DNA of 9,527 bases, taken from Treponema sp. (GTDB lineage: Bacteria > Spirochaetota > Spirochaetia > Treponematales > Breznakiellaceae). Location: contig JAITQR010000262.1 in assembly GCA_031288815.1 (NCBI GenBank), positions 1-9,527 of the forward strand. The letters are read 5' to 3'. This document shows, piece by piece, positions 1 to 5,504 of the stretch. Both the position numbers and the translations under genes were made by a program. How positions within the stretch are numbered: the first letter of the stretch is position 1; each line of letters begins with the position of its first letter. The notes below the pieces were generated by a model, which was not told the origin of the DNA, did no database searches, and was given only the letters and a program-made list of their open reading frames with translations.

Positions 1-264
1 CCCGCCCTGCAAACCGTTTCGGCCGTAAAAAACCGCAGGGTCTACGTGTGTCCCTACGGCATCTACCTTTGGTCGGTCCGTTCCGGCGAGGGGGCCATGC
101 TGCCCCTCTGGCTGGGAACTAAACTCTACCCGGAGCGCTTCGCCGATGTAGACATGAAAGAGGTGGTAAAGTATTTCTTTAACCACTTTTACAATTACGA
201 TATCCCCGCATCAGAAATAGAAACGGTGCTTGCCGGAGATGTCAGTACCGCCATGACCAGATAA
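1..264 (+). CDS. ABC transporter periplasmic substrate-binding protein (iron-siderophore/cobalamin type), C-terminal fragment
   Basis: The reading frame is open from base 1 and ends at TAG-type stop 262-264 region (TAA at 262-264), so only the last 87 residues are present and the gene starts upstream of the window. The visible part has the usual end of the BtuF/FepB/FhuD-like binding-protein family: an 'AVKNRRVYVCPYG' strand, then a stretch with 'RSGEGAMLPLWLGTKLYPERF' character, and a final helix segment with paired Phe/Tyr ('FFNHFYNYD') followed by a short 'LAGD' tail. In this family the protein captures Fe(III)-chelates, haem or cobalamin outside the inner membrane and delivers them to an FecCD-type permease with an ATPase. 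The ligand cannot be told from this fragment. A GTG at 46 could look like a start but lies inside the conserved domain, so it is internal. Partner permease genes are not downstream. Confidence 0.8.
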   Translation, partial: PALQTVSAVKNRRVYVCPYGIYLWSVRSGEGAMLPLWLGTKLYPERFADVDMKEVVKYFFNHFYNYDIPASEIETVLAGDVSTAMTR

Positions 265-319
265 TAGATACGCAAAACAGGGAAAAAACGGAACAGGGGG
301 ACGGCGCCTTCCTATGCAA

Positions 320-366
320 AAACCGGCGGGTGTAAAAGGGGTTCTCAAATTATACCCTACCGGTTT
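320..366 (+). repeat. Imperfect inverted repeat / hairpin between the binding-protein gene and murB
   Basis: The left arm (320-335) begins AAACCGG and continues GGGTGTAA after a one-base bulge. The right arm (350-366) is TTATACCC, a two-base bulge, then CCGGTTT. I count 15 pairs including one G-T wobble, around a 14-base loop. It begins 55 bases after the upstream stop. No T-run follows on the + strand, so it is not a textbook intrinsic terminator. The segment GCGGGTGTAAAA in the left arm resembles the core of two other intergenic hairpins in this window (near 4185 and 9117). Confidence 0.6.
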
Positions 367-408
367 CACCATACGTTCCGGCGCCGAAGACCCCGGAATT
401 TTGAAAAG

Positions 409-438
409 TTGACATCCTGCCGAAGAAAAGCCGATACT
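409..438 (+). promoter_or_regulatory. Candidate sigma-70-type promoter of murB
   Basis: A perfect TTGACA at 409-414 is followed, after 18 bases, by GATACT at 433-438 (four of six matches to TATAAT). Transcription would be expected to start about 6-8 bases further on, at roughly 444-446, which is on the murB start codon. The -35 box is strong and the -10 box moderate. Whether the transcript is truly leaderless is inference. Confidence 0.5.
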
Positions 439-443
439 GATAT

Positions 444-1469
444 ATGGACATGGGTTTTTTTCTCAAAAAGCTTGAAGCGGAATGCGGTCCGGCTTTGAAA
501 GCCGCCGGTTTCGCGAAAGGCTGTGAAAGCGGCGGAGGAGCCGCCGGTTTTGAGTACCGTTTTGACGAACCCATGTCCGGCCATACCGCTTTCCGGGTAG
601 GCGGACCCGCCGATCTCTGGATCAGGCCCGGGGAAAAGGCTTTCCCCGTGGTGGCCGGTCTTGTTCTGCGTCTCGCCCGGGAGGAGGGGATTCCCCTGTT
701 TATTCTGGGAGGCGGGGCAAATCTCGTGGTAAGCGACCGGGGTATCCGGGGGATTGTGCTTGATACGGGGGCCTGGACGGGGCTTTTGGAGGAGGGGGAT
801 CCTTCCTCCCTGTGGATACGGGCCGGCACGCCGGTGGATCAGGCGGCGGAGCTTGCCGCGGGCCGTTCCCTTTCGGGGCTGGAATTTCTGGCCGGTATGC
901 CCGGCTCGGTAGGCGGGGCAGTATGGATGAACGCCCGCTGCTACGACAGATCCGTTTCCGACGTCCTTGGGGAAACTGAGTTCCTGGTTTTTCCCGCTTC
1001 AAATCAGGGCCGGGATTCGGGTCCTGCAAGGGGTGAAATCAAGCGGGTTCCGGTAAAGCGGGAGGAATTTGGTTACAAAAAGAGCCCGTTTCAGGCCATT
1101 GAGGCCCTTATTCTTGCCGCCTGCTTTACCCTCGCCCCCGGTTCCCCGGAGAAGATCCGGGAAAAAATGGAGGCCTTGCGCCGGGACCGGAAGGAGAGGG
1201 GGCAGTACCGTTTTCCTTCGGCGGGATCGGCCTTTAAGAACCACCGGACTCTGGGAGCCCCCACGGGCAGGATCGTGGACGAAATGGGACTGCTGGGTTT
1301 TGCCATAGGCGGCGCCCGGGTGGCTCCCTGGCACGGGAATTTCATAATAAACCAGGGAAATGCCACCGCCGGGGATATCCGGGCCTTGGTGGAGGAGCTG
1401 ATTCGGCGGATCAGGGCCGAACGGGGCTTTGCCCCGGAGCCGGAGATCCTTTTCGTGGGAGAATGGTAG
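444..1469 (+). CDS. murB: UDP-N-acetylenolpyruvoylglucosamine reductase (UDP-N-acetylmuramate dehydrogenase)
   Basis: MurB reduces the enolpyruvyl group of UDP-GlcNAc-enolpyruvate with NADPH and FAD to give UDP-MurNAc, the second committed step of cytoplasmic peptidoglycan precursor synthesis. The 341-residue protein shows the full family pattern: 'HTAFRVGGPADLW' (47-59) and 'ILGGGANLVVSDRGIRG' (87-103) of the FAD-binding half, 'GLEFLAGMPGSVGGAVWMNA' (145-164), 'GYKKSPF' (210-216), 'PSAGSAFKN' (258-266) with Ser262 as the expected proton donor, 'WHGNFIINQGNATA' (296-309), and the terminal 'PEPEILFVGE' with Glu334 as the expected catalytic acid. Tyr211 sits where the family has its substrate Tyr; the usual following Arg is Lys here. 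Residues 1-36 precede the conserved domain and are Gly/Ala-rich. ATG 444 is chosen as the most upstream ATG. ATG 450 is a close alternative, and neither has a good ribosome binding site. The gene is followed after 78 bases by the cyclic-nucleotide regulator. Confidence 0.95.
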   Translation: MDMGFFLKKLEAECGPALKAAGFAKGCESGGGAAGFEYRFDEPMSGHTAFRVGGPADLWIRPGEKAFPVVAGLVLRLAREEGIPLFILGGGANLVVSDRGIRGIVLDTGAWTGLLEEGDPSSLWIRAGTPVDQAAELAAGRSLSGLEFLAGMPGSVGGAVWMNARCYDRSVSDVLGETEFLVFPASNQGRDSGPARGEIKRVPVKREEFGYKKSPFQAIEALILAACFTLAPGSPEKIREKMEALRRDRKERGQYRFPSAGSAFKNHRTLGAPTGRIVDEMGLLGFAIGGARVAPWHGNFIINQGNATAGDIRALVEELIRRIRAERGFAPEPEILFVGEW

Positions 1470-1499
1470 GCCGAAACACAGGATTAGGGGGAAGTTTTG

Positions 1500-1547
1500 A
1501 TGTATTATAGCGGTCAGGATACGTACATTTTTTACCCGGGGACTTAA
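1500..1547 (+). CDS. Possible 15-codon upstream ORF abutting the cyclic-nucleotide regulator
   Basis: An ATG at 1500 lies 5 bases after a purine-rich AGGGGGAAG (1486-1494), a better Shine-Dalgarno than the one before the next gene. It encodes 15 residues (MYYSGQDTYIFYPGT) and ends with TAA at 1545-1547, directly touching ATG 1548 of the regulator. This layout is typical of translational coupling. Alternatively it could be chance, or a remnant of an older N-terminus cut by the stop. The peptide itself is not recognised. Confidence 0.35.
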   Translation: MYYSGQDTYIFYPGT

Positions 1548-2777
1548 ATGAGTGGCCAGTTACAGCTTGCTTTTGTTAATTTTTCTAGGGGCGCATGTAT
1601 CATTGTGGAAGGCAAACAGAACGCCGACTGTTTTTTTATCATCCATCAGGGCAAGGTGCGTATTTCAAAAGAAGTGGAGATTGTAAAGGAGGAGGACATC
1701 CTGGGGCCGGGCGACTTCTTCGGGGTCGTTTCCACTATGTCCGGCCACAGCCACATTGAAACCGCCCAGGCTTTGACCGACGTTACCCTCATTGCCGTCC
1801 AAAGGGATCAATACTCCCAGCTTATCCAGAACAATACCCCGGTGGCCATGAAGATCATCCTCCAGTTTTCCAAACGGATGCGCTACCTTGATGAATCCCT
1901 GACCCGGCTTACCCTGAAGGGCAACGGGGAAACCGATCCGGCCATACTGTTTAAAATCGGCGAGTACTATGCCCATCAGAGCCAGTATAACCTGGCCTTT
2001 TATGCCTATAACCAGTATGTCAAGTACAATCCCGGGGGGGAGAACGTGGGGACCGCCCGGATGCGGATGATGAAAATAGTTCCCTACGTTAAGGGATCCA
2101 TTCTGAATTTAAAAAATGACGAGGTAGTCCGGAACTACCCCAAAGATACTATGATCTTCGCGGAAGGGGAGATGGGGGATGAGCTTTATATCATCCAAAC
2201 AGGTTCGGTAAAGATTGTTAAAATCGTGGAAAACAAGGAAATACTCCTGGCGGTGCTTAAAGCCGGGGATATCTTCGGGGAGATGGCGGTTCTGGAGTCC
2301 AAACCACGGGCGGCCAGCGCCATAGCCTATACGGATTGCCAGATACTGGCGGTTACCAAGATCAACTTTAGTACCATGATCGGCGCCCAGCCTCAGATAG
2401 TGTCCCGGTTGACTATCCTGCTGGCGGAACGGATCTGGTTCATCTACAAACAGCTTGCCAATACCCTGTTAAACGATCCGGTAGGAAGGATCTACGATGC
2501 CCTGCAGATCCAGTTGGAAAAAAACCGGGTACCCTTAAAAACCAGTTCTTCCTTTTCCTTCGACTTTGGCCCCAAGGAGCTTGCCAACATGGTCGGCCTG
2601 TCCCAGGGAGACGAGGATAAAATTATCCGGAAGCTCCTGGAAAACCGGAATTTTCTTATAGTTAAAGACAAATTATACATAGTAAACATCTCCGAAGTAG
2701 TCCGGCAGGCCGAATACTACCGGAAAATACAAAACCGCAGCGACAAGGCCAAACCCCGGCAGTTCTCCCGGGCCTAG
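1548..2777 (+). CDS. Double cyclic-nucleotide-binding-domain (Crp/Fnr-like) regulator with TPR-like linker and C-terminal winged helix
   Basis: The 409-residue protein looks soluble and cytoplasmic, with no signal peptide or membrane segment. Residues about 10-115 form a first Crp-like jelly roll ('GACIIVEGKQNADCFFIIHQ' region). Residues 131-162 look like one TPR hairpin ('ILFKIGEYYAHQSQYNLAFYAYNQYVKYNP'-like spacing of Tyr, Ala and Pro). Residues about 190-305 form a second jelly roll with a good phosphate-binding cassette at 243-257 (F-G-E-M-A ... P-R-A-A-S, with Glu245 and Arg254). Residues about 306-385 resemble the Crp winged helix ('GPKELANMVGLSQGDEDKIIRKLLE' then 'IVKDKLYIVNISEV'), so DNA binding is plausible. 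The first domain lacks the Glu/Arg pair in its cassette position (59-75) and may not bind ligand. It follows murB on the same strand, an arrangement I recall from T. pallidum (unchecked). Ligand and targets are unknown; 1548 is the only start close to the first domain. Confidence 0.85.
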   Translation: MSGQLQLAFVNFSRGACIIVEGKQNADCFFIIHQGKVRISKEVEIVKEEDILGPGDFFGVVSTMSGHSHIETAQALTDVTLIAVQRDQYSQLIQNNTPVAMKIILQFSKRMRYLDESLTRLTLKGNGETDPAILFKIGEYYAHQSQYNLAFYAYNQYVKYNPGGENVGTARMRMMKIVPYVKGSILNLKNDEVVRNYPKDTMIFAEGEMGDELYIIQTGSVKIVKIVENKEILLAVLKAGDIFGEMAVLESKPRAASAIAYTDCQILAVTKINFSTMIGAQPQIVSRLTILLAERIWFIYKQLANTLLNDPVGRIYDALQIQLEKNRVPLKTSSSFSFDFGPKELANMVGLSQGDEDKIIRKLLENRNFLIVKDKLYIVNISEVVRQAEYYRKIQNRSDKAKPRQFSRA

Positions 2778-2831
2778 CTGGAGGAAACACCCCTATCCCT
2801 ATTTCAAGGGAGTCGCGGCCCTACGGTCCGA

Positions 2832-2857
2832 GTCCATAATGTGTCCACATTATGGAC
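2832..2857. repeat. Perfect 26-bp palindrome between convergent genes
   Basis: The arm GTCCATAATGTG (2832-2843) and its exact reverse complement CACATTATGGAC (2846-2857) are separated by two bases (TC). It lies 54 bases after the regulator stop and 5 bases beyond the decarboxylase stop. It is AT-rich in the arms and has no T-run on either strand, so it is not a standard intrinsic terminator. As RNA it could form an 11-bp stem with a 4-base loop. As DNA it has the form of a dimeric-protein operator, but it is placed between two 3' ends. A bidirectional 3' hairpin is the other reading. Confidence 0.8.
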
Positions 2858-2862
2858 AGACA

Positions 2863-4035
2863 CTATTTCATAATATAAGTCTTGATAGGCGGGAATCCGT
2901 TAAAGCTAACCGAGGCGTAGGTAGCCGTATAGGCCCCGGCTGAGAGGATGTAGATCCTATCCCCTATTTTCAGATCCACCGGCATACGGTATTTGTGATC
3001 TTCGTAGAGGATGTCCATGCTGTCGCAGGTGGGGCCGGCCAGGATCACCTCCGCCTCCTTAATGCCGGGCCCGTCCTTGCTTGTTACTATGGGGTATTTG
3101 ATTGACTCATCCAGCGTTTCTATCAGACCGTTGAACCTTCCCGTATCCATGTAGACCCAGCGGTTCAGGGCGGTATTGTTTTTCCGGGAAATCAGCACCA
3201 CCTCGGAGATAAGGATGCCGCTGTTTCCTACCAGGGAACGGCCCGGTTCCAGGATGATCTTGGGAAGATCTTCCCCAAAGTCGTCCACCAGGTAACGCTG
3301 TATCTCCGCCGCGTATTCGGAAAGATCGTTTGTCGGCTGGATGTAGGGGGCGGGAAAGCCGCCGCCCATATTGATCATGGACAGCTTTATCCCCTCGTCC
3401 TCCTCCAGGGAGGAGAAAAGGTATTTGGTTTTGGCAATGGCCTCGTCCCACTGGCCGATATCCCGCTGCTGGCTTCCCACATGGAAGCTTATCCCAGAAG
3501 GGGTGAGCCCCAGGTCATGGGCCATAATGAAGAGATCGTAGGCCATGTCCGGGTGGCAGCCGAACTTGCGGGAAAGGGGCCAGTCGGCGGTAGAGGAGGC
3601 TTCCACCAGGATCCGCACGTAAATTTTGCTTCCCGGCGCGTTTTGGGCGATACTTTTCAAATCCTCTTTGCTGTCGGTGGCGTAAAGCCGCACGCCCCGC
3701 TCGTAGAAGTAGGCCACGTCCCGGCCTTTTTTGATCGTGTTGCCGTAGGAAATCCGCTCGGGACTGACCCCCAGGGAGAGCACCATGTCCAACTCGTAGC
3801 GGCTGGCAATGTCGAAATTAGAATCCAGATCCGCCAGCATGGAGACAATTTCCTTTTCCGGGTTGGCTTTAACGGCGTAGTAGATCTGGCTATAGGGGAA
3901 CAGACCTTTAAGACGCTGGTAGTTCAGCTTTATGGCTTGCAAATTGAAAACAACGCAGGGAGTCTCCAGCTTTTGTGAAAACTCAAGGAAGCTCTGCCAG
4001 TCTTTGTCGGATACATAATCAGCCCGGTTTATCAC
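2863..4035 (-). CDS. Type III (alanine-racemase-fold) PLP-dependent ornithine/lysine decarboxylase
   Basis: The enzyme is expected to decarboxylate ornithine to putrescine (or lysine to cadaverine) in the cytoplasm, the entry to polyamine synthesis. It has the fold-III group-IV decarboxylase signatures. Numbered from the GTG at 4035 (390 residues) they are: 'YYAVKANP' with the PLP lysine Lys56; 'SRKFGC'; 'FHVGSQ' with His185 and Ser188; 'GGGFP' (224-228) for phosphate binding; 'EPGR' with Glu263; 'MDTGRFNGLIETLDE', the substrate-specificity segment; 'GPTCDSMD' with catalytic Cys337 and Asp338; and a C-terminal 'AGAYTATYASVSFNGF' containing the PLP-contacting Tyr. The length matches bacterial ODCs (about 390). 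The start is chosen at 4035 because GGAGG (4042-4046) precedes it by 6 bases. An in-frame GTG at 4074 would add 13 residues without a better ribosome site. Ornithine versus lysine preference cannot be settled by eye. The gene converges with the regulator and diverges from the exported protein at 4280. Confidence 0.9.
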   Translation of the reverse strand: MINRADYVSDKDWQSFLEFSQKLETPCVVFNLQAIKLNYQRLKGLFPYSQIYYAVKANPEKEIVSMLADLDSNFDIASRYELDMVLSLGVSPERISYGNTIKKGRDVAYFYERGVRLYATDSKEDLKSIAQNAPGSKIYVRILVEASSTADWPLSRKFGCHPDMAYDLFIMAHDLGLTPSGISFHVGSQQRDIGQWDEAIAKTKYLFSSLEEDEGIKLSMINMGGGFPAPYIQPTNDLSEYAAEIQRYLVDDFGEDLPKIILEPGRSLVGNSGILISEVVLISRKNNTALNRWVYMDTGRFNGLIETLDESIKYPIVTSKDGPGIKEAEVILAGPTCDSMDILYEDHKYRMPVDLKIGDRIYILSAGAYTATYASVSFNGFPPIKTYIMK

Positions 4036-4119
4036 TCTACGCCTCCGGATCCAAAGATTGAGGGATACTAACACATTCTCCCCTCTTGGACTAGCAGCCT
4101 GTTGTGCTTGTGGGTTTTT

Positions 4120-4145
4120 GCGCCCGGGGCGCCCGGCGCCTTTTT
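4120..4145 (+). terminator. GC-rich hairpin with T-run; possible intrinsic terminator with a competing arm
   Basis: Three 5-base segments follow one another: GCGCC (4120-4124), GGCGC (4128-4132) and GCGCC (4136-4140), then TTTTT (4141-4145). Segment 2 can pair with segment 3 to form a stem right before the T-run, as in an intrinsic terminator. It can instead pair with segment 1, which would remove the terminator. No + gene ends just upstream, so it would act on a leader transcript of the 4280 gene or on antisense read-through from the decarboxylase region. The stems are short (5 bp). Confidence 0.4.
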
Positions 4146-4179
4146 ACGTGAAAAAATCCCGGTTATCGGGCCCTTACTC

Positions 4180-4228
4180 GGTTTGCGGGATAAAAACCGC
4201 CTGTCATTTGATTTTTTGGGTTTACGCT
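4180..4228 (+). repeat. Intergenic hairpin repeat, copy A
   Basis: It begins GTTTGCGGG, then A, then TAAAAA and CCGCCTG. The right part ends GGGTTTACGCT, so GCG/CGC, TAAA/TTTA and CC/GG can pair across a loop of about 20 bases. The first 23 bases match 9113-9136 at about 21 positions, with one single-base gap. Both copies are intergenic, which suggests one family of dispersed elements. Confidence 0.5.
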
Positions 4229-4279
4229 GAAAGCGCGATAAACCGTAGCGGTTTGAATAGATTTTACCGATAAAAAGAC

Positions 4280-4885
4280 ATGGAACTAAAGCAAAGGACC
4301 GCCGGACTTCTGGCGGCGCTTTTTCTCTCCTTTTTACCCGTCGTTTCCCTTTCCGCGCAGGATCTTCCCGCCGCGGAAGCCCCGGCGGCGGTACGGGAGG
4401 CGGAGGGGACGGCGGGGGAAAACGGACTACCCCGGATCTTCCGGGAAATCAGCCTGGGTATGGGTCTTGAGGATCTAAAGGCGGCCCTGCTGCGGGATAG
4501 CATGTTCAACTTCCGGGGCGACCGGGACGTGTCCCTTCTACCCGCCAGGGATCAAAGCCTGGTGGAGACTACCGGGCTTTCCTTTGTGAAGCGGGCTTTT
4601 TTTCAACTCCGGGACGGCCGGCTCTTTATCATGGCCTTTACCCTGAACAGCGACCTGGTGGATCACTACTCGGTTTTTACCTCTCTGACAGAAAAATACG
4701 GCCAGCCGGATTCCCTCAGCCCCCGGCAGGCGGTTTGGGAGAGGGGAAATACCCGCCTTGCCCTGGAACGGCCCCTGACGGTAAAGTATATTGACCGGGA
4801 AGTGTTCAACAGCATAATCGGCGAATCTCGGACGGTGGAATCCCATGAAATAAGACAGAGGCAGGAATTTCTGGATGGTTTTTAA
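4280..4885 (+). CDS. Exported conserved hypothetical protein
   Basis: This 201-residue protein is exported. Residues 1-26 form a signal peptide (basic start, long Leu/Ala/Phe core, 'SLSA' before a likely cut around residue 26). Residues 28-50 are an Ala/Glu/Pro/Gly linker, and a folded domain runs from about 52 to 180. Its start, 'EISLGMGLEDLKAALLRDSMF', has the shape of a short beta-strand plus helix seen at the start of BamE/SmpA-like small periplasmic domains, but that is only resemblance. Other notable segments are 'FVKRAFFQLRDGRLFIMAF' (102-120), 'YSVFTSLTEKYGQP' (130-143) and 'LTVKYID' (166-172). I recall similar proteins in treponemes with no assigned function. No catalytic motif or conserved Cys is seen. 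ATG 4280 is the only start that keeps the signal peptide; its ribosome site is weak (AAAAAG). The DUF192 gene follows after 27 bases, so the two are probably co-transcribed. Confidence 0.8.
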   Translation: MELKQRTAGLLAALFLSFLPVVSLSAQDLPAAEAPAAVREAEGTAGENGLPRIFREISLGMGLEDLKAALLRDSMFNFRGDRDVSLLPARDQSLVETTGLSFVKRAFFQLRDGRLFIMAFTLNSDLVDHYSVFTSLTEKYGQPDSLSPRQAVWERGNTRLALERPLTVKYIDREVFNSIIGESRTVESHEIRQRQEFLDGF

Positions 4886-4912
4886 GGGCGGACCGGCACG
4901 GAACAGGCAAGG

Positions 4913-5392
4913 ATGAAGGGGATGCGGGGATGGATATGGACGGCCTTTTTTGCCCTTCTTATGAGCGTGGCAAACTGCGCCGCCAAACCTTCCAAATCCC
5001 CGGATATTATCAAAAACTTTAAGACCAGGGAACTGGTAATAGAACGATCCGGGGCTCTTCCGGTACGCTTGAACGTGGAACTGGCCCTGAGTGAGGAGGA
5101 ACAGTCCCAGGGGCTCATGTACCGTGAAAGCCTGAGCGACGGCCGGGGGATGCTTTTTGTTTTTGACCGGGATAAGCTGGCTTCCTTCTGGATGAAAAAT
5201 ACCGTTATCCCCCTTTCCATCGCCTATATCAATTCCGATGGCAGTATCCTGGAGATCCACGATATGCGGCCGGAGGATCTTTCGTTAATCAGATCGAGCC
5301 GTTCGGTTCGCTATGCCCTGGAAGTTCCGCAGGGCTGGTTTGATCGGGCCGGAATCGGGCCGGGTGACCGGGTGCTTATCAATTCCGACTGA
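4913..5392 (+). CDS. DUF192 family protein, probable lipoprotein
   Basis: Residues about 38-158 form a complete DUF192 domain (PF02643). This is a small beta-barrel of unproven function, usually exported in bacteria and archaea. Recognisable blocks are 'LSEEEQSQGLMYRESL' (59-74), 'GRGMLFVFD' (77-85), 'SFWMKNTVIPLSIAYI' (91-106), 'ILEIHDMRPED' (112-122), and the ending 'ALEVPQGWFDRAGIGPGDRVLI'. The N-terminus is a short signal peptide with 'SVANC': Cys22 preceded by V-A-N. Asn at -1 is outside the strict lipobox but fits the looser rules described for spirochaetes, so lipid anchoring is likely but not certain. ATG 4913 is chosen for the basic MKGMRG start; ATG 4922 in the same frame is an alternative. 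It lies 27 bases after the preceding exported protein and 109 bases before clpC. A partner function in the cell envelope is inference. Confidence 0.88.
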   Translation: MKGMRGWIWTAFFALLMSVANCAAKPSKSPDIIKNFKTRELVIERSGALPVRLNVELALSEEEQSQGLMYRESLSDGRGMLFVFDRDKLASFWMKNTVIPLSIAYINSDGSILEIHDMRPEDLSLIRSSRSVRYALEVPQGWFDRAGIGPGDRVLINSD

Positions 5393-5449
5393 GGTTTTAC
5401 CCGGCCTTCCGAAAAACCGGGAGGGGCGGCCCGGCCGTACCACTGGCGC

Positions 5450-5478
5450 TTGTACAGTAATGCTGCTTGTATTAGGAT
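5450..5478 (+). promoter_or_regulatory. Weak candidate promoter of clpC
   Basis: TTGTAC (5450-5455) and TAGGAT (5473-5478) are 17 bases apart, with three and four matches to the sigma-70 consensus. TATTAG at 5470-5475 is an alternative -10. No CIRCE element (TTAGCACTC with its inverted mate) or other heat-shock operator is visible. A possible 7-bp hairpin at 5405-5424 (CCTTCCG with CGGGAGG) lies just upstream, without a T-run. Confidence 0.25.
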
Positions 5479-5491
5479 TATGAAGATACCT

Positions 5492-5504
5492 GGAGGGGAT
5501 TTTG
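5492..5504 (+). promoter_or_regulatory. Ribosome binding site fixing a TTG start for clpC
   Basis: GGAGGGG at 5492-5498 stands 3-5 bases before TTG 5502. The first residues then read MFKGLTQR, the normal ClpC beginning, so the TTG start is well supported. A 9-codon ORF from ATG 5480 to TAA 5507-5509 overlaps this start in another frame. Confidence 0.75.

Larger units (their letters stand above)
4036..4279. other. Divergent intergenic region rich in hairpins
   Basis: This 244-base stretch separates the decarboxylase start (-) from the exported-protein start (+). It holds a GC-rich three-arm structure with a T-run (4120-4145), a hairpin-forming repeat (4180-4228), and a perfect 6-bp inverted repeat AAACCG-TAG-CGGTTT (4240-4254) that ends 25 bases before ATG 4280. 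I could not find a convincing paired -35/-10 promoter on either strand. A 71-codon frame from TTG 4058 crosses all these structures and is not credible as a gene. Confidence 0.6.

Noticed and set aside
4058..4273. 71-codon + strand frame from TTG in the divergent region
   Set aside because: It crosses several hairpins and the repeat, has no ribosome site, and its translation shows no domain or sensible composition.
4538..5260. 240-codon antisense frame spanning the two exported-protein genes
   Set aside because: It overlaps two real genes, spans their gap, and has no recognisable domain or ribosome site.
5393..5501. Heat-shock operator (CIRCE) or CtsR-type box before clpC
   Set aside because: No TTAGCACTC inverted pair and no convincing heptad repeats were found in this interval.
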